Shown one piece after another: positions 26,013-34,643 of a DNA stretch of 64,000 nucleotides. The translations under genes and the position numbers were made by a program. This DNA is from Thermoplasmatales archaeon I-plasma (GTDB lineage: Archaea > Thermoplasmatota > Thermoplasmata > Thermoplasmatales > GCA-001856825), in assembly GCA_001856825.1 (NCBI GenBank), contig ATMD01000001.1:240581-304580 (forward strand). The letters run 5' to 3'. Position 1 is the first letter of the stretch. The number at the start of each line of letters is the position of its first letter. The notes under the pieces were generated by a model, which worked only from the letters and a program-made list of their open reading frames with translations, was not told the origin of the DNA and did not search any database.

Positions 26013-26702
26013 TCAGAACTTCCTTCCAATGAAGATTTTCTTTATCTCTTCGTAGTCCTTGACCGTATCAACTGGCTTCCAGAACCCCCCGTATTTGTAG
26101 GCTGCAATCTCACCTTTAGAAGCAAGCGATTTGAATAGCGATCCTTCTATGCCTCTATCAGCAAAATTTCTCCTTAAGGTGGATTTTATTTCTCCCCTAA
26201 GGAAGTACGTACCTCCGTTCACATAATATGGAAGTAAAGGTTTCTCATCAAATTTCTTAACAGTATTCCCTTCTACAGAAACTATTCCGAAAGGACTCCT
26301 CATCCTAACCACTACTATTGTTGCAAGTTTTCCTGTATAGTGAGAATATTTTATGAATCTTCCAAGATCAACATCACAAACAGTATCACCATTCCTAAGA
26401 AGTACATCTGATTCAATTTTTGAAAATAGGTTACGCAGTGCCCAAAGAGTTCCCATCGGTTCCTTCTCCCTTAGATAGTGAATCCTGATTCCATTCCATT
26501 GGGTGCCGTACCTTTTCACTATGGTATCTCCCTTGTAGCCTATTAGCATATATACTTCATTCAATCCCGCAGATTCAAAATCGTAGAGTTGCTTGTCTAG
26601 TATAACGAAATCGTCTCTAAGGGGCAGCAGTACTTTCGGGAGTTCTGGATCGACTGATTGCATTCTCTTTCCGTACCCTCCAGCGAATATCGCCCCAATC
26701 AT
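26013..26702 (-). CDS. hddC: Nucleotidyltransferase, probable heptose-1-phosphate guanylyltransferase
   Basis: A 229-residue sugar-phosphate nucleotidyltransferase. The loop IFAGGYGKRM (residues 5-14) is followed by LPKVLLPL. EKEPMGTLWALRNLF (about 80-94) and LLRNGDTVCDVDL (about 101-113, with the metal-binding Asp) come next, and VNGGTYFLRGEI and GFWKPVDTVKDYEE lie near the end. The features fit the HddC/RmlA-like group. Together with hddA and gmhA it would complete GDP-D-glycero-D-manno-heptose synthesis, apart from the bisphosphate phosphatase, which is not in the window. A different NDP-sugar product cannot be excluded. Confidence 0.75.
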   Translation of the reverse strand: MIGAIFAGGYGKRMQSVDPELPKVLLPLRDDFVILDKQLYDFESAGLNEVYMLIGYKGDTIVKRYGTQWNGIRIHYLREKEPMGTLWALRNLFSKIESDVLLRNGDTVCDVDLGRFIKYSHYTGKLATIVVVRMRSPFGIVSVEGNTVKKFDEKPLLPYYVNGGTYFLRGEIKSTLRRNFADRGIEGSLFKSLASKGEIAAYKYGGFWKPVDTVKDYEEIKKIFIGRKF

Positions 26703-27082
26703 CGAAGGAAATTCCCATCTTGGCGATAAATGTTTGCAAAGTCAGAATTGGGACATGGCCACTTGAGGAACTGGGTAGTAAATGAGATTTAAAATTGAAA
26801 ATATCAAGATGATTGAAGGAGGTTATAGTTCAGAAGCACGGAAGTACAGGATAAGAATTGATGGATCCAAAAGAAGGATAATGGTCACACATCTCAACTG
26901 AATTCACATTCCTAAAACTTCCACCCATTCTCACATATACCTAAAGTATTCCGGGTATCTATCATCATTCCAGAAATTTCAGATTCAATTTAGGAATGAA
27001 CAACATTCTCTTGTTCTAAAAGGTTGAGATTTTCAATTATGAAATGGATATCATCGGTCTCTAAAATCCTTCATTTTTCCGT
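26703..27082. other. Gene-poor 380-bp stretch with one tiny open frame
   Basis: The stretch between hddC and the second epimerase is AT-rich. One plus-strand frame (26,782-26,901, 39 codons, basic, with KYRIRIDGSKRR) has an ATG but no TATA box or clear ribosome site, and it could be a decayed gene. Otherwise nothing is seen. Confidence 0.3.
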
Positions 27083-27985
27083 CTATTTTTCCGTCAACGC
27101 TTTTATCGTCTCCCTAATGCCAGTCAACAAGTCGAATTCAGGAATGAAATTCAGGTGATCTTTAGTGTGTGATAGGTCCGCCTGAGTGAACTGCCTGTAG
27201 TTCTTGATTGGTGTTGGAACGTACTCCACAGTTCCCTCATAATTCATCTCTCCCTTTATTATTTCGAAAATTCTGTTAAAATCAGTACTAACTCCTGTTC
27301 CAACATTGTAGACATCTCCCGCTTTCCCGTTCTTCATTGCAAGTATGGATGCTCTTGCAGCGTCCTTTACGTATATGAAATCCCTGCTCTGCGTACCGTC
27401 TCCGTATATCACAGGCTTCTTCCCATTCCTGATACTTTCAATGAACTTCCATATTACGCTCGAACTTTCTCCCTTGCTATTTTCGCCCATGCCGTATGTG
27501 CTGAAATATCTTAGCGTCACTGTCTCCAGCTTGAAATTATTGAACAATGCTGCAGTGACCTCCCCTATTCTCTTGCTCAGCGGATATAGATTCAGATATG
27601 TTTCAGGTATCATAGATTCCCTTGCAGCTTCTCTGATATCTCCATATACTGAAGAGGAGGAAGCAATTATCACCCTCTTCACGTTGTTCTTAGCGCTAGC
27701 TGCCAGGACGTTGTAGGTCCCCATGACGTTCACTTCATACCCCTCTCCTGTCAGATTCTCAAATTCAGGCGGTGAAGTCACGGCAGCAAGATGGAAAACG
27801 TAATCGATTCCGCTGCATGCCTTCTCAAGCATTTTTAAATTACGGACGTCGCTCATTATGTGGTAGTCTGAAACAGAATTCTTGTCCCTTATGTCATAGG
27901 TACCAACTGTATTGCCTTCCTCCTTCAGCATCTTTACTATATTCCTTCCAATGAAGCCTGAACCTCCTGTCACTAGAATGTTCAT
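27083..27985 (-). CDS. NAD-dependent nucleotide-sugar epimerase/dehydratase (GalE-like), copy 2
   Basis: A 300-residue extended SDR enzyme with VTGGSGFIGRN at the N-terminus, the catalytic LYPLSKRIG (Tyr and Lys) and SRDFIYVKDAARA. Residues 1-122 are identical to copy 1 at 22,380-23,306. From residue 123 on, the sequences diverge to paralogue level (MIPETYLNLYPL here). The border falls between the NAD-binding half and the catalytic Tyr, so the two proteins share the cofactor part and differ in the substrate part. The product specificity may therefore differ. The substrate is not known. Confidence 0.88.
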   Translation of the reverse strand: MNILVTGGSGFIGRNIVKMLKEEGNTVGTYDIRDKNSVSDYHIMSDVRNLKMLEKACSGIDYVFHLAAVTSPPEFENLTGEGYEVNVMGTYNVLAASAKNNVKRVIIASSSSVYGDIREAARESMIPETYLNLYPLSKRIGEVTAALFNNFKLETVTLRYFSTYGMGENSKGESSSVIWKFIESIRNGKKPVIYGDGTQSRDFIYVKDAARASILAMKNGKAGDVYNVGTGVSTDFNRIFEIIKGEMNYEGTVEYVPTPIKNYRQFTQADLSHTKDHLNFIPEFDLLTGIRETIKALTEK

Positions 27986-28023
27986 CAGGAATCATAACCA
28001 TTGGAATGATAAATGTGTATCTG
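27654..28023 (-). repeat. 370-bp perfect direct repeat, copy B
   Basis: Identical to 22,975-23,344. The two copies bracket hddA, gmhA, an epimerase and hddC (4.3 kb), so recombination between them could delete or multiply that cassette. Confidence 0.95.
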
Positions 28024-28210
28024 CTTTTGCAATAAAACGGGTCGATTCTAACTTATCAGGTATTCCAGAGGTATCGGTTATAACATAAAAAGCATCCTTT
28101 TCCGTAAATGTTTCAATAGCGTCAAGGTCATTTATGGATATACGTGCATTGCCAAGAAATAGAAATACATGCAGACAGAAAGTTCACCTAAGGCACAGAT
28201 ATCTGGTAAA

Positions 28211-28245
28211 TTCTTATATATTAATATTCAATAAATTAATCGCAA
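28211..28245 (+). promoter_or_regulatory. Promoter of the surface-protein gene
   Basis: TTCTTATATATTAATATTC (28,211-28,229) has a strong TATA element centred about 26 bp before the ATG at 28,245, implying a leaderless or nearly leaderless message. Confidence 0.6.
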
Positions 28246-31200
28246 TGAAGACCAATAAAGAGAATTTTAAGACTCAAACTTTCAGAAATAAAAGAATCGC
28301 AACGGTATTCCTCACTGCAGTCATGATTCTTAGCGTTCTTATGATATTGACGGTCGGTACGCAGCCATCTTATGCTGCAAGCGGTTCAGTCACATACGAC
28401 CCATCTGTTTTCACTAACGGACAGTCCACTCTGGTGGTAGCAAACGGTGGCACATTCACGGCAGGCTCCACTGTTTACTTCTACGTCAGTTCGACTGACA
28501 CTTTTGGAACATCTTCCGCACAGGTAGGTTCCTACACACTGCCCACTGGAACAACAAGCCTATCGAATGCAGTGTTCCATGTTACAATATCAGAAACTCC
28601 TGGGACGTACTACATAGCTGCATCCGATGACAACAGGGCAACTTTTACCTCCGGGTCACAGATAGTGGTGACCGCACTTTCCCCATCCATAAAGATGTCA
28701 TCCTCTGCGACTGCTGGTGGAACTGCTATGGTAACTGGCAGCCAGTTTGACCCTGGATCTACAGTGGACATCTACCTCCAGTATGCTGGCGGCCAGGTAG
28801 TTGCGAGCAACGTGTTGGCCGCAACAGGAAACTTCTCGACGACAATCAACATCCCAAATGCATTATACCAAACATCTTCCACATATTACGTTGTTGCACA
28901 GGAAGTATCATCATCTTCCCTCAACAGCGGAATAACTGCTTCCACCTCATTTACAGCCCTACCATCCATAAGCGTATCTCCCAGAGATATTCCCATGGCT
29001 GCATCATCCACGATCGTGGTCAACGGTTACGGTTTCAACCCGGGAGCTTCAATATCTGCAAATTCAGTTACATTAACAGCTCAGTCTGGAAGCATAACGG
29101 GAGAATCTAACGCAGCATCTACTGTTAACACGAACGGTCAATTCTCTTTGACCGTGAGCTTTGATTCTGCAAGTGCAAACGGAGGAGCGGTAACTGTAGG
29201 AATCAGCACGAGTCCTTCATCATCATCCTCTTCTTTTCCCAATGCCCTCTATGTATCTCAGTCAAATGCAACTTCTCTTGGATTCAATTTTGCTGTAACC
29301 CCCACAACTGGCTCAACCTATAATGTTGGAGATTCGTTCACAGCAACCGTATATAATTTCCCTGCATCACAGAACGTTGAATTCTATCTGGGAACTACAG
29401 AAGTGGGATCAACGTCGACAGACAGCAATGGGTTTGGGCAAGTCACATCAACAATCCCTGCGCTTCCAGGAAACACTTATTATCCAACTGCTGAAGTGAG
29501 CTCCATGGGACTGTACAAGCAGTCCACATCCCTAACAATCTCCCCGGATTTCATGGTTTCAAATCCGGGGAACGTAATTATGACAAGCAATCCCTCCGAG
29601 TACATTCCGTCCAATGCCGTGCTAACTGTCACAGCTTACGGGCTGAATCCTTCTGATACTTACAACCTTGATGACTCACTTGTAGCATCTGGCGGAGTCT
29701 ATTCCTCTGGAGCGTCTAATCTTGTTACGTCCATCTCAGTGGGAACTGCAAGTTCAAGCGGAATCTACCCAGCTGTAAACGGAACTCTGATTTTCAGCTA
29801 CAGTCCCTCATATGCCACAACAACCACAGGGTCAACGGCTACACTTACGATGACTGGTATTTCCGCTTACGATGGTTATACATTCAGCTACAAGACAATA
29901 GGTGCACCAACAGTATCTTCCCCTTCATCATTCAGCATTTTAACACAGGGAACGAGCAGCACAAGCCTGACAGTCAGCGGACTGATACCGTTTGAATCAC
30001 CTGTGTATCCAGGGATATCTTATTACTACTCAGCGTTCATGGGTTCAACGGCACTTTCCCTAACTTTCAACAGCATCACTAGCACTAGGGTATATGCAAG
30101 CGGGGGATCATTCAGCGGTACGTTCACAGTTCCCTATCTCTCTGGGGCTCTGGACCTTAACATTACTTATTCAGGTGCTACCTATTCAAGCAGCATAGCA
30201 ACCCAATATGTGGTAATATCAACACAGAGCACATCCTATTCATCAGGGACACTGCAAATAATTCCCTTGAGCACTGCCGGCAATTATGAGGTAGTGGGGA
30301 ATGACTACTACAACAAGAATCCGAAGCTCTATTACACGACTTATGCAGGTCCACAGTTGCAGGGAACGGAAAGCCTCACAAATGGTGCGTTTGCTGTTCA
30401 GGTCTCTCCGGGAACGAGCAACCCAGCAGGCACATATTCAGTGTTTACGGAACTTTCCAGCGGAGGGTTGACATATTTCGTCTATTCATCATACACAGTA
30501 ACGGCTAACCTCACTCTGCTCTCGACCTCAGGTGGAACGACTCAGATTTACAGCGGTCCAATAGGAACTGCACTTTATGTGAAGGCTGGAGGACTAGTGC
30601 CGCAAAGCTACTACAATGTATACTTTGGGTCAACGCTTGAGCTTACGGATACTGGGACAAATCTTGCTGCGGGGACGGATTCGTTTAATGTTCCTACATC
30701 AGTCCCTGGAACCCACGCAGTTACAGTTGTTCCGGTCGGATCCACCACATCAGTTGAATCAGCAGTGTTTGATGTGACGTCAAATCCTGACCTGACACTT
30801 GTCACGGACAGCAACTACGCTTTCCCTGGTGAACTGGTGCAATTCACTGTGTCTGGAATGGGAACACCAACATTCCCTTCGGGATTTACAGCTGGGTCAA
30901 CTCCTACCTATACAGTCACTGTGAATCTGAATGGAACTCCGTATGTATCGGTTCCGGCTTTCTTGCTTTCTTCGGGCAAACTAACGGGGGCCTTCCTGAT
31001 GCCAAATTCGAATCCCGGATCATATTATCAACTGACATTGTGGGCTAATGAAACGGCCTCTGGCAGCTACACTTTTTCAACCACACCCGGCACTCAGACT
31101 GGATATACTACACTGACTGAACCGTTTCCCCACTCTCAAAGCGACTATCTCGGGCTCGTTTCAGGCAATGGTGCCTTAGTAACCGGAATATCGCAGTCAC

Positions 31201-31769
31201 AGATTGCCCAGCTTGAAACTGACATAAACACAACTCTTTCAGTACCGATTTCTCAGCTGGATGCATCCGTGACGAGCATCCAGAATAGCGTAGCTCAGAT
31301 AACAACTGCTTTCGGTACAATGCAGGCATCCCTCAAGACTATAAACGCAACAGTTACATCAATAAACTCAGGCGTTGCAACACTTCAGACTACTCTTGGA
31401 CAAGTCTCGACATCGCTGAGCTCCCTTAATTCTACAGTGGTTGCTCTCAATGGGGATACGGCCAAGATATCAACAGCGGTCGGCGTGTTCAGTACTACAA
31501 TCAATAACATCAACGCAACCGTGACGCTCAGCAACGGCAACATTGCAACTATCAAGACAGATTTGGGAACGTTTACGGGGAACGTGACGAGTGTATCAAA
31601 CGGAATTGCTACCATTCAGACCAGCCTTGGGACGATAACTGCAAACACTCAGTCAACGGCCTTCCCTACTGGAATGCTCTTCATACTGGAGATTGTGATA
31701 CTCGTCCTTGCGGTAATTGCGGTAGCTTTTTCTGCGGTTGCAATGATGAACACAAGGAAGAAATACTGA
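28245..31769 (+). CDS. Large S-layer-like surface protein
   Basis: About 1,174 residues. The N-terminus has a basic start and one hydrophobic helix (ATVFLTAVMILSVLMILTVG), then QPSYAAS, a likely signal peptide cut after Ala. The body is rich in Ser, Thr, Gly, Tyr and Asn, with repeated beta-domain units and many N-x-S/T sites. About 140 residues before the end lies a coiled-coil-like part with repeats of the type TINATVTSINSG and SLSSLNSTV. A final helix (GMLFILEIVILVLAVIAVAF) ends in RKKY and anchors the protein. This layout (secreted, stalk, membrane anchor) fits archaeal S-layer proteins. The ATG at 28,245 fits the TATA box; the open frame upstream to 28,134 lacks a signal peptide. Confidence 0.78.
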   Translation: MKTNKENFKTQTFRNKRIATVFLTAVMILSVLMILTVGTQPSYAASGSVTYDPSVFTNGQSTLVVANGGTFTAGSTVYFYVSSTDTFGTSSAQVGSYTLPTGTTSLSNAVFHVTISETPGTYYIAASDDNRATFTSGSQIVVTALSPSIKMSSSATAGGTAMVTGSQFDPGSTVDIYLQYAGGQVVASNVLAATGNFSTTINIPNALYQTSSTYYVVAQEVSSSSLNSGITASTSFTALPSISVSPRDIPMAASSTIVVNGYGFNPGASISANSVTLTAQSGSITGESNAASTVNTNGQFSLTVSFDSASANGGAVTVGISTSPSSSSSSFPNALYVSQSNATSLGFNFAVTPTTGSTYNVGDSFTATVYNFPASQNVEFYLGTTEVGSTSTDSNGFGQVTSTIPALPGNTYYPTAEVSSMGLYKQSTSLTISPDFMVSNPGNVIMTSNPSEYIPSNAVLTVTAYGLNPSDTYNLDDSLVASGGVYSSGASNLVTSISVGTASSSGIYPAVNGTLIFSYSPSYATTTTGSTATLTMTGISAYDGYTFSYKTIGAPTVSSPSSFSILTQGTSSTSLTVSGLIPFESPVYPGISYYYSAFMGSTALSLTFNSITSTRVYASGGSFSGTFTVPYLSGALDLNITYSGATYSSSIATQYVVISTQSTSYSSGTLQIIPLSTAGNYEVVGNDYYNKNPKLYYTTYAGPQLQGTESLTNGAFAVQVSPGTSNPAGTYSVFTELSSGGLTYFVYSSYTVTANLTLLSTSGGTTQIYSGPIGTALYVKAGGLVPQSYYNVYFGSTLELTDTGTNLAAGTDSFNVPTSVPGTHAVTVVPVGSTTSVESAVFDVTSNPDLTLVTDSNYAFPGELVQFTVSGMGTPTFPSGFTAGSTPTYTVTVNLNGTPYVSVPAFLLSSGKLTGAFLMPNSNPGSYYQLTLWANETASGSYTFSTTPGTQTGYTTLTEPFPHSQSDYLGLVSGNGALVTGISQSQIAQLETDINTTLSVPISQLDASVTSIQNSVAQITTAFGTMQASLKTINATVTSINSGVATLQTTLGQVSTSLSSLNSTVVALNGDTAKISTAVGVFSTTINNINATVTLSNGNIATIKTDLGTFTGNVTSVSNGIATIQTSLGTITANTQSTAFPTGMLFILEIVILVLAVIAVAFSAVAMMNTRKKY

Positions 31770-31791
31770 AGTTAAGTTCTAATTTACTTTC

Positions 31792-31842
31792 CTTTTATTT
31801 TTCTTTACTAATTTTCAACGAGTTTTATTTTTCATTTTCTCT
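31792..31842 (+). terminator. T-rich terminator after the surface-protein gene
   Basis: Several T tracts (CCTTTTATTTTTC, GTTTTATTTTTC) start about 20 bp after the stop, the usual archaeal intrinsic termination signal. Confidence 0.5.
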
Positions 31843-32009
31843 CTAACCATACTCTATGAGGCTGCAGCATTACGTCTTTCTTATTGTAGGACCGATACAA
31901 TATTTGATATTTTATCTGTGTTATGAATCAATAATTTCAGCGGGTTTGCTTATGAATATGGATTGGGTGTTGTAAAAGCATAAATATAGTACCAGCATCC
32001 CTGGATCGA

Positions 32010-32084
32010 AGCGGGGTGGGGTAGCCAGGTAATCCCGACGGGCTCATAACCCGTAGACCGATGGTTCAAATCCATCCCCCGCTA
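32010..32084 (+). tRNA. Initiator tRNA-Met (CAT)
   Basis: A complete 75-nt cloverleaf. Acceptor AGCGGGG (32,010-32,016) pairs with CCCCGCT (32,077-32,083), with A1-U72 and A73. The anticodon arm is ACGGG-CTCATAA-CCCGT with anticodon CAT at 32,045-32,047, and the T arm is GATGG-TTCAAAT-CCATC. The three G-C pairs next to the anticodon loop (GGG/CCC) and the A1-U72 pair are marks of initiator tRNA. No CCA is encoded and no intron is present. Two eroded copies lie downstream at 33,679 and 35,333. Confidence 0.97.
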
Positions 32085-32432
32085 TATTCAGAGTCGTCTC
32101 GTTGAAAGAAATTGTAAATGATCACACAAAGGATTAAGAGATCTAAACTTGTCCCCAATTTGGAGTCGGATAATTCGGTACCAATTCTTGAACTGAAATC
32201 AATTCGAATAGAGGCATCTTACAACGGGTACAGATATTACGATCTTCACCTTGAATCTGGTTGACCAAAGAGAAATTAGGAAGAGATATGATGAGTGTCA
32301 TTTCAGCGATATTTCCAAACAGAAATCATTCATTTTTTCATTTAATTCATTTTTCAGGATGTATAGAGAGGTTTATGTACAATGCCATGGATAATAAGTC
32401 AACGACCGATTCGTTAACGAGGGGAAAATGAA

Positions 32433-33683
32433 TTGACCCACCTTTGGAAATCACCCGGCACAAAAAGAACGATATTGTGGTCTTATAACCCATCTCCCAT
32501 TGTGCTGCAATATTTAGAAGACATGAGGGAAGCAATCAGGTACGGGGTTATGAAATCATATCTTCAATGGAAGAACAGCGGATACGTGCCCTCCCCCATA
32601 GACCTGAGGAGAGAGATGAAGCCGTGGTTTGATTCTCGCTATAGCTACGCGAAACACCACATCAATCCTGTGTGCAGGTCCTCCGTTGCAATATTGAAGT
32701 CATTCATAAAGAATCACCAACAGAAGAGGTACCCTGAGGTAAGGAGACTCTCAATCAGACTGGATTCAAAACTAGTGAAGATTGCTGGTGACAAGATAAG
32801 GATAACTATCAGGCCTGGAGAATACGACTACATCACTATCAACGCACGAAACAAGAAATGGAGGGAGTATTCAAAGTACAGGATAGGTGAGGTTCTCATA
32901 ACGGATAAAATAATTGCCATATCGTTCATATTTCCAAATAATGATCTGAGCGATGAAAAGGTTGGTATCGACATCAACTTTGGATCAATAGTCGGAACAG
33001 TCGTGAATAAGGGCGAAGTAAAAGAAACGTTCACAGAATACATTCCCAACATAGCGAGGATACAGAATGACTTCTCTAGGAGGAGGCGCCAGTTACAGAA
33101 GCACATAAAAAACAAAAAGAAGAGGTACAAGAAACTCAAAGAGAGTAGGGGAAGACAGAGGAACAGGATAAGAGATTCCCTACATAAACTCTCTTCTAAA
33201 ATTGTCAGTAGGCATCTCAAATCGACATTCATCCTTGAGGACTTACGAACAATTAAAAGAAATTCCAATAACAAATCAAAGAAACTGCGAACTTATCTCA
33301 ACAGGTGGCCGTATTCAGAATTCCAGAAAATGTTGGAATACAAGAGTCAATTCAGGACCGTATACGTGAATCCAGAAGGGACTTCGTCAAAATGTCCTGT
33401 TTGTGGTGGTAGACTTGAGCATCCGGTCTGGAAGATGTCTCGATGTAAAAACTGTGGTAGAGATTACGACAGGGACAGGCTTGCTTCGCTCGCAATAACC
33501 CTTCGTGGCCTCTATCTTTGCGGAGATCCGTTCCCCGTGAGTGCGATAGCCTCTTTACCATCAGTGAGGAATGAATACCTGTACATCAACCACAGACCTG
33601 ATGTGGCTGAAGCAGGGGGGACTGAGATGGCAAATGCTTCGAATATCCTTGTACAAGAAAGTATAAGATCTCAAGAATGGTAG
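32433..33683 (+). CDS. TnpB-like RNA-guided nuclease (IS200/IS605-family OrfB)
   Basis: A 416-residue protein. An N-terminal helical and wedge-like part is followed by a split RuvC core: Asp in EKVGIDINFGSIVG (about residue 182), Glu in TFILEDLRTI (about 270) and Asp in GRDYDRDRLASLAI (about 350). A zinc ribbon (CPVCGG then CKNCG) lies between the last two. All three catalytic residues are present, so the nuclease may work. The start is TTG at 32,433, preceded by GAGGGG at 8-13 nt. No TnpA is nearby. The stop codon lies inside the first eroded tRNA copy, and no hairpin typical of an omega-RNA end follows, so the right end of the element seems lost. The 348 bp between the tRNA and this gene hold no other gene. 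Confidence 0.85.
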   Translation: MTHLWKSPGTKRTILWSYNPSPIVLQYLEDMREAIRYGVMKSYLQWKNSGYVPSPIDLRREMKPWFDSRYSYAKHHINPVCRSSVAILKSFIKNHQQKRYPEVRRLSIRLDSKLVKIAGDKIRITIRPGEYDYITINARNKKWREYSKYRIGEVLITDKIIAISFIFPNNDLSDEKVGIDINFGSIVGTVVNKGEVKETFTEYIPNIARIQNDFSRRRRQLQKHIKNKKKRYKKLKESRGRQRNRIRDSLHKLSSKIVSRHLKSTFILEDLRTIKRNSNNKSKKLRTYLNRWPYSEFQKMLEYKSQFRTVYVNPEGTSSKCPVCGGRLEHPVWKMSRCKNCGRDYDRDRLASLAITLRGLYLCGDPFPVSAIASLPSVRNEYLYINHRPDVAEAGGTEMANASNILVQESIRSQEW

Positions 33684-33744
33684 CCTGGGAATCCCGATAG
33701 ATTCATAATCTGCAGATAGAGGATTCAAATCAATTTCTCGCTAT
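33679..33744 (+). repeat. Eroded copy of the initiator tRNA, copy 1
   Basis: Sixty-six bases align without gaps to tRNA positions 32,020-32,085 (for example GGTAGCC at the start, CATAA at the anticodon, TTCAAATC and CGCTAT at the end). Most differences are G-to-A and C-to-T changes. The anticodon stem remains partly paired, but the T stem and acceptor are broken, so it is no gene. Its first bases supply the TnpB stop codon. Confidence 0.8.
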
Positions 33745-33998
33745 GCAAAATTATTGTCCCATATGAATTGTTACAAAATCACCGCTGCACGGTCATGTGA
33801 CTAAGTTGAGAATAAATTATCAATGTATTATCGTTTTTTCACAAGTAGAAGACATATGATTGCCTAAATGGGTTTAGAAACCTTTCTCTAAACCTATTAG
33901 ACCTGTTTAAAATATGGTGTTCATTTGGAACTATTCTTCCCTCATTTCAGAATTAACTGTAGATATAGTTTTATATATCTATTGTTAATTAAGAATAA

Positions 33999-34643
33999 AT
34001 GAAAATCCCCTTAGCCAATCAGCTCAAAAAGAGGCAGCAGGTTGAAATTTCAATTCTTCAAGACGAAATGGTCAGAATCGTCTATAACATATCAGTCGAT
34101 TCAGTACTGCACGGTGGGACATCCGTTTGGAGATGTTATTCTGGTAAGAGATTTTCTGAAGACCTCGATTTTTATTCCATGTCATTTCCAGATCTAGTAG
34201 ATAACTTTAGAAGAGAGATTTCAGCTGCCGGTCTGTCAATAACGAAAATGAAGGACACTGGGAATGTCATCTTTTCTCAGATCAGCGACGGAAGGGTCGA
34301 GGTTAGATTAGAGATTAATCACAAGCGCAAAGTGGAAGGAATTCCAGTAAAATACGAACTGTCAGATGGGTCGTACACAGAAGTGCTCTCCCTTTCACCC
34401 AACCAGATTATACTGGAGAAGATTGCGGCATACACTGACAGAAGATTCGTAAGGGATATTTACGATATCTATTATCTCTCAAGCATAACAGACGATCTCT
34501 CATCCATAAAGGACAGACTTTCCGTTTTTCTGGATCAGGTCGAGAAACCTGTCGATGAGCAAATTCTAAGGAGCTTGGTTTATATCGGAAATCCTCCAAC
34601 GTTTGAAAGGATGATAGGTGAACTGAGGAGATTGACAAAATGA
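33999..34643 (+). CDS. AbiEii/AbiGii-like nucleotidyltransferase (putative toxin)
   Basis: A 214-residue nucleotidyltransferase-fold protein. The active-site region LHGGTSVWRCYSGKRFSEDL then DFY (about residues 37-60) holds GGT and the DLD pair. IILEKIAAYTDRRFVRDIYD (about 130-149) contains the conserved Lys and the RDIYD motif of the family. AbiEii-type enzymes act as toxins by modifying RNA in type IV toxin-antitoxin and phage-abortive systems. The ATG at 33,999 lies 25 bp after a clear TATA box (TTTATATAT, about 33,970-33,978), so the mRNA is leaderless. The regulator gene follows with a 4-bp overlap (ATGA). The activity is inferred from the family. Confidence 0.85.
   Translation: MKIPLANQLKKRQQVEISILQDEMVRIVYNISVDSVLHGGTSVWRCYSGKRFSEDLDFYSMSFPDLVDNFRREISAAGLSITKMKDTGNVIFSQISDGRVEVRLEINHKRKVEGIPVKYELSDGSYTEVLSLSPNQIILEKIAAYTDRRFVRDIYDIYYLSSITDDLSSIKDRLSVFLDQVEKPVDEQILRSLVYIGNPPTFERMIGELRRLTK

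Noticed and set aside
26782-26901. 39-codon basic small protein
   Set aside because: It has an ATG but no promoter or ribosome site, so it is noted only as part of the gene-poor stretch.
28134-28244. N-terminal extension of the surface protein
   Set aside because: It precedes the TATA box and would place 37 charged residues before the signal peptide.
32140-32270. Short open frame between the tRNA and TnpB (ELKSIRIEASYNGYRYYDLH)
   Set aside because: No start codon is present and the frame is short; its faint resemblance to the 26,782 frame is too weak to claim.
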